This document shows, in pieces, positions 1 to 5,778 of a stretch of DNA of 16,318 bases. The notes under the pieces were generated by a model. The model searched no databases and was not told the DNA's origin. It saw only the letters and a list, made by a program, of their open reading frames with translations. The number at the start of each line of letters is the position of its first letter. Position 1 is the first letter of the stretch. Origin of the DNA: Betaproteobacteria bacterium (GTDB lineage Bacteria > Pseudomonadota > Gammaproteobacteria > Burkholderiales > Casimicrobiaceae); the NCBI GenBank assembly GCA_025355395.1, contig JANXZT010000349.1, positions 1 through 16,318 on the forward strand, read 5' to 3'. Position numbers and translations under genes: made by a program.

Positions 1-1
1 G

Positions 2-1402
2 CAGGTGGTGCTCAACGTCATCGAGCGTGCCAGCGACGAATCGGGGCAGAAGGAAAAGATCCGTCTGGTGCTCGAGCCGCGCACGAGCAAGGTTCGTCCA
101 GAGGAGGTCATGGCCGTGCTTTTCGCGCATACCAGCCTCGAGACGAGCTTTTCGGTCAACTGCACCATGCTCGGCCCGGATGGCCGCCCCCAGCAGAAGG
201 GGCTGCCGCAAATCCTTGCCGAATGGGCTTCGTATCGGGTGGCTACGGTCGTCCGGCGCACGCGCTTTGCGCTGGAGCGGGCGCAGGCGCGCATTCACAT
301 CCTGGAAGGCCGGCGCATCGCCTTTCTCAATATCGAGAAAGTGATCAAGGTCATTCGCGAAGCCGACGATCCCAAGGCCGATCTCGTCGCTCGGTTCGCG
401 CTCACGCCGGTCCAGGCCGAGGACATTCTTGAAATCCGGTTGCGCCAGCTCGCGCGCCTCGAAGGTGTGCGCATCGAGCAGGAATTCAAGGAGCTCGTGA
501 GCGAGCGCGGCCGCCTGGAGTCGCTGCTGGCGAGCGACAAGGCGCTGCGCAAGCTCATCGTCCGGGAAATCGAAGCCGACGCGGCCAAATTTGGCGACGA
601 CCGCCGCACCCTGCTCGATCCCGTGGCGCGCGCCACCGCCATCCAGACCACCGTCTCGGTTCCGGATGAGCCGGTGACGATCATCATTTCCCGCAACGGC
701 TGGATCCGCGCTCGCCCCGGACATGCGCTGGATCACGGCGCGCTCACGTTCAAGGCGGGCGACAGCCTGGGGGCGGCGGTCGAGACACGCACCACCCGGG
801 CGGTGGTCATCATCGACAGCAAGGGCCGCGCATACGCAGTCGATGCGCACGAGATTCCCGGCGGTCGCGGCGACGGCGTGCCGATTACGTCGATTATCGA
901 ATTGCAGGACGGCGGCAAGGCGCGATACATGTTGTCGGCGGAGCCCGCCGCACGTTATCTTTTTGCCAACTCGGGCGGCTATGGCTACATGGCGCCATTC
1001 TCCGCGCTGGTGGGACGCCATCGTGCCGGCAAGGCGTTCATGACCCTGGAAGAAGGCGAGGCGATGCTGCCCCCGGCGCGTGTGGATGCGGCCGGAGACG
1101 ATCTTTTCGATGCCGCGCCGTGGGTCGCATGTGCGGCGACCAATGGCAAGCTGTTGTGCTTCGCGCTCGACGAGGTGAAGCGACAGGACAAGGGGCGCGG
1201 TACCGTGCTGATACAGCTCGACAAGGGTGAACGGCTGGCGTGGATGGGACTCTACCGCGATGCGCTAGCGGTGCCTGTCACCGTGCGCGGCAAGCCGCAA
1301 CGGTTGACACTCAAGGGCGAGGATCTGGCACGCTACGTTCTTCATCGCGCCCGCAAGGGAGCACCGTTGCCAAGGAAGGCCCTGCCGGCGCGCGCCGGCT
1401 GA
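2..1402 (+). CDS. parC: DNA topoisomerase IV subunit A, 3' part (5' end outside window)
   Basis: This is the C-terminal ~466 residues of ParC, the DNA-cleaving subunit of topoisomerase IV, which with ParE decatenates daughter chromosomes. The reading frame is open from base 2, so the N-terminal ~300 residues, including the winged-helix domain and catalytic tyrosine, lie upstream of the window. The first ~200 visible residues carry the tower/coiled-coil part (EPRTSKVRPEEVM, QILAEWASYR, RRIAFLNIEKVI, ILEIRLRQLARLE). From about residue 220 of the fragment comes the beta-pinwheel C-terminal domain, with blade motifs such as VTIIISRNGWIRARPGH, FKAGDSLGAAVET and GRHRAGKAFMTL. Spacing and motifs follow E. 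coli ParC rather than GyrA: I see no GyrA-box QRRGGKG. It ends normally at TGA. The first repeat hairpin downstream (1504-1531) could serve as its terminator. Confidence 0.96.
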   Translation, partial: QVVLNVIERASDESGQKEKIRLVLEPRTSKVRPEEVMAVLFAHTSLETSFSVNCTMLGPDGRPQQKGLPQILAEWASYRVATVVRRTRFALERAQARIHILEGRRIAFLNIEKVIKVIREADDPKADLVARFALTPVQAEDILEIRLRQLARLEGVRIEQEFKELVSERGRLESLLASDKALRKLIVREIEADAAKFGDDRRTLLDPVARATAIQTTVSVPDEPVTIIISRNGWIRARPGHALDHGALTFKAGDSLGAAVETRTTRAVVIIDSKGRAYAVDAHEIPGGRGDGVPITSIIELQDGGKARYMLSAEPAARYLFANSGGYGYMAPFSALVGRHRAGKAFMTLEEGEAMLPPARVDAAGDDLFDAAPWVACAATNGKLLCFALDEVKRQDKGRGTVLIQLDKGERLAWMGLYRDALAVPVTVRGKPQRLTLKGEDLARYVLHRARKGAPLPRKALPARAG

Positions 1403-1500
1403 TTTATCGATGATTGCGCAAATGCGTGACAGTATGCCGTCATTGCCCGGAACCGTGGGATCGGGCCATCGCGTTGGCTCGGCGAATCACTACCAGCACC

Positions 1501-1608
1501 GTCATTCCCGCGCACGCGGGAATCCATTTTTCATATCCTAAATGGGTTAAATTTCAGGGGACGGGTCCGGACCAGGTCAACAGGGTTCCCTGCGTTCGCA
1601 GGGATGAC
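1501..1608. repeat. 108-bp BIME-like element, copy A
   Basis: The element is bounded by two palindromes in opposite orientation. The left one is a perfect 9-bp stem (1504-1512 with 1515-1523, loop CA). The right one is a perfect 8-bp stem (1587-1594 with 1597-1604, loop TT). The outer ends GTCATTCCC and GGGATGAC are imperfect inverted repeats. The left palindrome fits the ATTCCC-N8-GGGAAT pattern known as dRS3 in Neisseria, and similar GTCATTCCCGCG repeats are widespread in proteobacteria. The inner spacer is AT-richer than its surroundings. Confidence 0.9.
1504..1531 (+). terminator. Possible intrinsic terminator after parC, formed by the repeat hairpin
   Basis: The 9-bp GC-rich stem of copy A (1504-1523) is followed, after CCA, by five T residues at 1527-1531. 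It lies about 100 bp after the parC stop and no better candidate is closer. The three-base gap between stem and T-run makes it less than ideal. Copy B has the same layout with a mismatched stem. Confidence 0.4.
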
Positions 1609-1686
1609 GGTGTGGTGTATCGGGCCATCGCGTTGGCTCGGCGAATCGTTGGCTCGGCGAATCACTACCAGCACCGTCCCAGCACC

Positions 1687-1794
1687 GTCATTCCCGCGCA
1701 CGCGAGAATCCATTTTTCATATCCTAAATCGGTTAAATTTCAGGGGACGGGTCCGGACCAGGTCAACAGGGTTCCCTGCGTTCGCAGGGATGAC
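1687..1794. repeat. 108-bp BIME-like element, copy B
   Basis: This copy lies 186 bp after copy A, has the same length, and differs at only two positions by eye: 1705 (A instead of G at 1519), which breaks one pair of the left palindrome, and 1730 (C instead of G at 1544). The right palindrome is intact. Near-identity over 108 bp implies recent duplication or gene conversion. Confidence 0.9.
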
Positions 1795-1899
1795 GATGTG
1801 GTGGTGTCACGTTTGAAATTGCCCCGGTCCAACGCAATGTAAATACCCACCATGGCGTTACCGATCGAACCTCCCGCTCAAGTTCAGAAAGAAACACTC

Positions 1900-2151
1900 A
1901 TGGCGGATACCAAAGCCACCCCCGAATCCACGAAGGATGCTCTCATCGCGGTGATGGAAGCGCTGGCATCGATCCTTGAATCGGTGCCCGACGGACCCCT
2001 TCCGCTCGAGGTTCGTCAGGCGCTCGCTGCCCCGCTCCGTCGTGCGCGGGAGCTTGCCGCGACACTCGATGCCGAAAGCGGACCCACGTCGGCGTATCAG
2101 ATGACGTTCGACGCCATCGAACAACGCATCGTGGGGACCACGAGCGAATGA
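1900..2151 (+). CDS. Small hypothetical protein (83 aa)
   Basis: I do not recognise this family. With the ATG at 1900 the product is 83 residues, acidic at the start, without signal peptide or membrane span, and predicted helical (repeated Ala/Leu-rich stretches such as ALIAVMEALASILES and VRQALAAPLRRARELAATL), so a small cytoplasmic helical protein is likely. An in-frame ATG at 1852 would add 16 residues, but no ribosome-binding site precedes it. The purine stretch AGAAAGAAA before 1900 is a modest one, so I prefer 1900. It converges with the DUF6494 gene, leaving 41 bp between the two stop codons and no visible terminator. Codon choice resembles the neighbouring genes. Coding status is likely but not certain. 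Confidence 0.6.
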   Translation: MADTKATPESTKDALIAVMEALASILESVPDGPLPLEVRQALAAPLRRARELAATLDAESGPTSAYQMTFDAIEQRIVGTTSE

Positions 2152-2192
2152 AACTCGGAAACTCGATATCGCAGATCGCGAACCCGCTCGTT

Positions 2193-2399
2193 CTAGCCCA
2201 GCCGGATTTCGCCGTCGAAGCGCACATCGAGCTTCAATCCAGCGACCGTAAGCTGCACCGTAGCGGGGAATGTCTCATCACCGGCGATCGCTTTGGCCGC
2301 CATGGCCTTGGCCACGGCGTGCTCGATTTCGCGTTGAGAGCCGACGCCGACCACTTTCAGGAATTTGCGGATACTGAGGTTAAAGGTTTCTTCGTTCAT
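2193..2399 (-). CDS. DUF6494 family protein (68 aa)
   Basis: The product is a 68-residue protein matching what I remember of DUF6494: it begins MNEETFNLSIRKFLK, continues VGVGSQREIEHAVAKA and ends VRFDGEIRLG. Family members are short, of unknown function, and lack signal peptides or membrane segments. The ATG at 2399 has a strong AGGAG ribosome-binding site about 6 bases upstream (complement of 2405-2409), which fixes the start. It is the last gene of a leftward unit, 26 bp after the chaN-like stop, so cotranscription with the upstream usp and chaN-like genes is likely. Pairing with the stress-protein gene may hint at a stress role, but that is guesswork. Confidence 0.88.
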   Translation of the reverse strand: MNEETFNLSIRKFLKVVGVGSQREIEHAVAKAMAAKAIAGDETFPATVQLTVAGLKLDVRFDGEIRLG

Positions 2400-2425
2400 G
2401 ATGACTCCTGTCCAGAAAAATCGGT

Positions 2426-3433
2426 TTACCTGCGCCGGGCAGGCGGTACCGGTGAGGTTATCCCGCCCAACGAGGTTGTCACGCCTTCAGGCCGCGGGGA
2501 AATGGCCAGTGCAGCGCAAGGATCGTCGCGCGGCGCTTCGGGCGTAAGCCACACGTAATCGAATCCCGAAACTTTCATCGCCGCCGTGCGTGCCCCATCG
2601 ATGGTCTGCAACGGCGCCGGTTCGACTTCGATCAAGCCGACGCTGACGGTGTTCCGGGCGGCATCACCAAGGTACACCGGAACGCCCAAGTCCCGCCGGG
2701 CATGACCATTGCCGGCGATGAGGATGGCGCCATCGTCATTCGCATCATGCAGCAGTGCCTCTGCCATTGCTGCGTCGCGAACCCGCTGGGCGAGCACCAG
2801 ATGCGGAACCATCGCGTCCGGCAGCTTGCCGCAATGACCTTCCACGATGTCCTCCCGCAAGAGTGCCGCCTGCCGCGCCGTCCAGTGAGAATTGGCAAGG
2901 AGGGCTTGCCAAGCCCTCGGCAGCGTAGAAAGATCGCTCTTCCTGGTCACGTCCTCGAGCATCGCCCGGGTCGCATTACCGGCGTAAATGGGCAGGCGGG
3001 CGGCAAGCGCGACCTCGATGATGGGCCTGTGCAACGGCCACTGCCACGCTCGACGATCGAGGGCGCCCGCCTCGGCCAGGCGGTCCGCGGTCGTCTGCTC
3101 GCGTTGCGCGCGGCCAAGCGCATCGTCTTGTCCCAGGTCAAATTGTTCGAACACCACCGCGGGATGAGCGCCCCGCGCGGCCATGGCGGCGAGGAGCCGG
3201 GCGCGAAGGCGGTGATGAAGCGGATTGTCATGCACCTCTCCCAGTAGCCGAAACCGCACCGATGCGAGGCGCGCGAGCAGCACCGGCTCGGCGATGAAGG
3301 CCTCCCCATGGACATCCCAGATGCGCGAAGGTGATGCAGTATCCGGCGCAGTAAAGGCTGCGCATCCACCCGCCAGCAGCGCCCACGCCACCGCAACCAT
3401 CGACGCCGCCGCGGTCGCGCCCAAGCGCCGCAC
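2426..3433 (-). CDS. ChaN-family haem/cofactor-binding lipoprotein
   Basis: This 335-residue protein belongs to the ChaN-like family (Pfam 'Cofac_haem_bdg'), whose Campylobacter member binds haem as an outer-membrane lipoprotein linked to iron uptake. An N-terminal signal sequence ends in a lipobox-like LLAGGC with Cys24, so it is probably lipid-anchored in the envelope. Family signatures are LLGEVHDNPLHH (residues 63-74), VVFEQF (93-98), IYAGNA (149-154) and GNGHARRDLGVP (241-252). Cys201 and Cys306 could form a disulfide. The start is a GTG one base after the usp stop (TGA-C-GTG), so translation is probably coupled to usp. The C-terminal ~30 residues are rich in Pro and Arg and look disordered. 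Haem binding here is inferred from the family. Confidence 0.87.
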   Translation of the reverse strand: MRRLGATAAASMVAVAWALLAGGCAAFTAPDTASPSRIWDVHGEAFIAEPVLLARLASVRFRLLGEVHDNPLHHRLRARLLAAMAARGAHPAVVFEQFDLGQDDALGRAQREQTTADRLAEAGALDRRAWQWPLHRPIIEVALAARLPIYAGNATRAMLEDVTRKSDLSTLPRAWQALLANSHWTARQAALLREDIVEGHCGKLPDAMVPHLVLAQRVRDAAMAEALLHDANDDGAILIAGNGHARRDLGVPVYLGDAARNTVSVGLIEVEPAPLQTIDGARTAAMKVSGFDYVWLTPEAPRDDPCAALAISPRPEGVTTSLGGITSPVPPARRR

Positions 3434-3434
3434 G

Positions 3435-3878
3435 TCAGCGTTTCACATCCGCGGCGACCAGAATGCTGCAGCGCACGCGCTCGATCAGCATGGTGTCGAC
3501 CGAGCCCCGCCACCAGCGCATGGCAAACGATTTCGCCCGTGAGTGGCCGAGTATGAGAAGGTCGATGCCGAGGGTTTCGACCAGCCGCGCGATGACATCC
3601 ACGGGCTCGCCGATCACGAAGTGGGATTGCACCCTGAGCCCGCGGGCAGCAAGCCGTGACTCGGCGGCTTTCATGTCCGCCTGCAGTTCATCCCGGCCTG
3701 CGGCCAGGGTCATTTCCGGCAGATATTCGCCGGCCACCAGATACGCCGCGGTGTTCATCACCGCTGCGACATGCATCTCGACTTCGGGATCGGCGCCAAA
3801 CCCTGCCGCTTCTTCCAGCGCGGCGCGCGACTCGTCGGCACCGTTGTAAGCCACCATGATTTTTCGATATCTCGCCAT
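3435..3878 (-). CDS. Universal stress protein (UspA family)
   Basis: The product is a cytoplasmic single-domain Usp of 147 residues. Family features are the N-terminal strand KIMVAYNGADESRAALEEA, the central VIGEPVDVIARLV, then IDLLILGHSRAKS and the C-terminal SILVAADV strand. ATP-binding members carry G-2x-G-9x-G(S/T). Here the first half is changed (G-H-S-R, with Arg in place of the second Gly), while the later R-G-S-V is retained, so nucleotide binding may be altered. Two ATGs lie close together: the one at 3884 abuts the GGAGG sequence with no spacer, whereas the one at 3878 sits six bases from it, so 3878 is chosen. It is first in a unit with the chaN-like and DUF6494 genes; the promoter must lie in or near the enolase fossil upstream. 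Confidence 0.9.
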   Translation of the reverse strand: MARYRKIMVAYNGADESRAALEEAAGFGADPEVEMHVAAVMNTAAYLVAGEYLPEMTLAAGRDELQADMKAAESRLAARGLRVQSHFVIGEPVDVIARLVETLGIDLLILGHSRAKSFAMRWWRGSVDTMLIERVRCSILVAADVKR

Positions 3879-3930
3879 GCCCATCCTCCGCCGACGGCGC
3901 TATTGCGCGAGCTCGCGCATGACCGGATGA

Positions 3931-4140
3931 GATCCGACCCTCGAAGCCGACGCCGGAAAGCTCCGGCATCATGATAAGCCCGGCTTCGATCCGTGCGCCA
4001 TCCGGAAAGCCCCCATAGGGCTGGAACAGATCGGAATAGCGCTCGTTGCCGCCCAACCGCCGGCCTGCCGCAATATTGAGTGAAATCCGGTGCCCGCCAT
4101 GCGGGATGTACCGGCGAACGCAGCATGCGCCGTGTGCACA
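3931..4140 (-). pseudogene. C-terminal fossil of an enolase-superfamily (mandelate racemase/tartrate dehydratase-like) gene
   Basis: About 70 codons in one leftward frame read like the C-terminal end of the enolase superfamily: RYIPHGGHRISLNIAAG, then LGGNERYSDLFQPYGGF, then IEAGLIMMPELSG and VGFEGRI. In intact relatives the PHGGH, NIAAG and GGNE(S) blocks lie in the last sixth of a ~380-residue enzyme that dehydrates or racemises sugar acids. Here the rest of the barrel is absent: upstream lies the terminator of the neighbouring exported-protein gene, and downstream the frame loses its natural stop and runs on into the usp gene. No plausible start with a ribosome-binding site precedes it. 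It is therefore a deletion remnant, not a functional gene. Identification is from memory of family motifs and the boundaries are approximate. Confidence 0.75.
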
Positions 4141-4166
4141 ATAAGGTCCCTTGGATCGCGGACGGT

Positions 4167-4194
4167 AAAAAAAGCGCCCAACGGCTGGGCGCTT
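4167..4194 (-). terminator. Intrinsic terminator of the 120-aa exported-protein gene
   Basis: A perfect 9-bp GC-rich stem (4172-4180 with 4186-4194, loop ACGGC) is followed on the leftward strand by an uninterrupted T-run (complement of A 4167-4173). It lies about 45 bp beyond the stop codon at 4240. It has no T-run in the rightward direction, so it acts on the leftward gene. Confidence 0.92.
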
Positions 4195-4239
4195 GGCTCG
4201 CTTCCCGTCGCTTTCCCCACCGGGCGACGAGAGGGCAGC

Positions 4240-4602
4240 TTAACGCTTGGTGGTCGAGATTTCGCCGGTCGCGTGGGCATCCTTCCTGGCCTGCGCATAC
4301 ATCGCCTTCGATTCCTTCACGGTGCTGTTGTACTCGTTCTTGGCCTGCGCCTTGCAAGTACGTTCTTCAGCGCCCTTCATCTCCTGGCAATGACCCTTGG
4401 CGGCCTTGTAGGTGGCTTCCGCTTCCTTCTTGGCAGCGTGGTAGCGTGCCTCCCCGCGGTCCTCCTGTCGGTCCTCCGCCTTCTCGGCGCGGACTTTTTC
4501 CTTCGTCGTCTCGATCGGATGGCGCAACGCGTCGGCGGCGACCGCGGACCCCCCAAAAGTCAGAAACGTTCCGGCAATGACGGCTGCAGTGAGCTTGTTC
4601 AT
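4240..4602 (-). CDS. Small exported helical protein with two cysteines (120 aa)
   Basis: The protein starts with a clear signal peptide (MNKLTAAVIAGTFLTFGG, cleavage predicted after AVA at residue ~22), so it is periplasmic. The mature part is almost entirely charged helix, rich in Lys, Glu and Ala (KEKVRAEKAEDRQEDRGEA, KKEAEATYKAAKGHC, CKAQAKNEYNSTVKESKAMY), and likely a coiled coil. Two cysteines 13 residues apart could form a disulfide. Similar Ala/Lys-rich exported proteins of unknown role with a YKxAKxxC...C pattern occur in betaproteobacteria. The ATG at 4602 follows GGGAG with a 7-base spacer (complement of 4610-4614), which favours this start over the open reading frame extending back to 4935. 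A strong terminator follows, so the gene is probably monocistronic. Confidence 0.85.
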   Translation of the reverse strand: MNKLTAAVIAGTFLTFGGSAVAADALRHPIETTKEKVRAEKAEDRQEDRGEARYHAAKKEAEATYKAAKGHCQEMKGAEERTCKAQAKNEYNSTVKESKAMYAQARKDAHATGEISTTKR

Positions 4603-4944
4603 CTGGTACTCCCTAGAAGTTATTGGATGGATGCGAGCCCATGGGCCGGCAATCCGTCGCGTTACCAAAAACATGCCGATCAAGATTAGGCGATCCAGGT
4701 CTCGGGCGGTGTCACCGGTCGCGACGAACGCGGGTAGGGAAATGGCTGACGCGGGTGTAGGGCTGTGGCGGATAAGGCGGCGACGCCAACCGCGTGCGGG
4801 CGCTCGTCGCGCCACTGGGGCCCCGGCGGGAAGAGGTGTAGGGGATGGACTACAGAAGAGTGCGATTGCTGCCGAATAGGCAGGCAGTGCTCTGACCATA
4901 ATGATGCGGTCTATCATTGCAGAGGCTGGCAGCATTCACAATCC
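4603..4944. other. 342-bp divergent intergenic region
   Basis: This stretch separates the leftward 120-aa exported-protein gene from the rightward zinc-ribbon gene and should hold both promoters. The leftward frame stays open to 4935, but the extra residues are low-complexity and begin far from any ribosome-binding site, so I treat it as non-coding. I see no convincing -35/-10 pair at proper spacing, no strong hairpin and no repeat. Confidence 0.6.
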
Positions 4945-5733
4945 ATGTCCTCCACCTCTTCTTCCCCACCACCCGCAAGCGCAGTTCCGGCGGGAGAGCC
5001 CGCGGTCTTGCCGGTCGTGTGTCCGGTGTGCAGCCACCGCAACCCGATGGGCGCGAAGTACTGCAACGAATGCGGCGCTCGGGTGCATCTGCGCGAATGC
5101 GCGCAGTGTGACGCGATCAACGAGCCCGGCGTGGCCAACTGCTATAAGTGTGGCGCGCCGATGACGCCGCGCGCGCTGGAGGAGCGCGACACGGCGGCCG
5201 GAAATTCGGGAGCGGCAATACGTGTGCCGCCGCCGGGTCTCCCGCGGCGCCCTGCCGGCCATACGCCAACGCCCGCAAGACCGCAGTCGACGATCGTCGC
5301 GGCCTATTCCAAGCCGGCGTCCTCCGCCGACAGCGCTGCGGCGACCCGCGTGCCGACGCCGGAAATTGCGCACGATGATGCCAACGCCTTGGAAACGCCC
5401 TTTCATTTCATCAGCGACGCCCCCATGGCGCTGGATGTCACCGATGCCGATGCGGCCTCTGCGCACGCGCCGGATTCGTCACGTCCTGTCGGGTACACGC
5501 ATGAATACACGCGTTGGCACGCGGGCGATTCGGCGGCGGTCACCGTGCGCGTCCTGCTGTTGCTGTGCATGGCCGGCGCCCTTGCCGGCTTGGTGCACTA
5601 CCGTCCTGACCTATTCGATGACGCATTCGCATTGGTCCGCTCGACGTTCGCGAGGCTGTCGGGTGTGACGCCGGAGATTGTGCCAACGATTCCCGCTCCC
5701 GCCGACGTGGCACCCTCGCCGCCCGCCCGGTAG
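4945..5733 (+). CDS. Double zinc-ribbon protein with C-terminal membrane span
   Basis: The 262-residue product carries two consecutive zinc ribbons: CPVC...CNEC (Cys26, 29, 40, 43) and CAQC...CYKC (Cys52, 55, 66, 69), as in double zinc-ribbon (DZANK-like) domains. A long Pro/Ala/Thr/Ser-rich linker (about 73-195) follows, then one hydrophobic helix (VRVLLLLCMAGALAGLV, about 199-218) and a short Pro-rich tail. The likely topology is a cytoplasmic ribbon tethered to the inner membrane. Its partner is unknown; such ribbons usually mediate protein or nucleic-acid contacts. The start at ATG 4945 gives a compact N-terminus before the first ribbon; no strong ribosome-binding site is visible, and the open frame upstream to 4765 is an alternative I consider less likely. 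It converges with the GspE-type gene, 45 bp apart. Confidence 0.82.
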   Translation: MSSTSSSPPPASAVPAGEPAVLPVVCPVCSHRNPMGAKYCNECGARVHLRECAQCDAINEPGVANCYKCGAPMTPRALEERDTAAGNSGAAIRVPPPGLPRRPAGHTPTPARPQSTIVAAYSKPASSADSAAATRVPTPEIAHDDANALETPFHFISDAPMALDVTDADAASAHAPDSSRPVGYTHEYTRWHAGDSAAVTVRVLLLLCMAGALAGLVHYRPDLFDDAFALVRSTFARLSGVTPEIVPTIPAPADVAPSPPAR

Positions 5734-5778
5734 TCGTGCCATACCGGTGCGTGGCTTGACAAACGCATCAAGGAACCG

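Larger units (their letters stand above)
1461..1794. repeat. Imperfect direct duplication containing two 108-bp repeat units
   Basis: Two segments, 1461-1608 and 1620-1794, are direct repeats. The second is 27 bp longer because it carries two extra internal duplications: a 16-bp tandem repeat (1632-1647 and 1648-1663) and a ~11-bp repeat of the CCAGCACCGTC type (about 1667-1688). Each segment ends in a 108-bp core. The flanking leader TCGGGCCATCGCGTTGGCTC is also shared. The arrangement suggests a recent tandem duplication followed by slippage. No protein-like reading was recognised in it. Confidence 0.93.

Noticed and set aside
1501..1794. Possible two-unit CRISPR array
   Set aside because: Only two copies, units of 108 bp rather than 25-40, internal double hairpins, and no cas gene nearby.
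1414..1842. Open frame of 142 codons across the intergenic repeats
   Set aside because: It is made of translated repeat units (the PAHAGIHFSYPK-type text appears twice). Repeat periodicity and the absence of a ribosome-binding site indicate a chance frame.
4090..4689. Rightward open frame of 199 codons
   Set aside because: It runs antisense to the signal-peptide-bearing 120-aa gene and its terminator; its hydrophobic text is the complement of the signal and helix codons.
4603..4935. N-terminal extension of the 120-aa exported protein
   Set aside because: The frame is open but the internal ATG at 4602 has both a strong ribosome-binding site and a perfect signal peptide; the extension is low-complexity.
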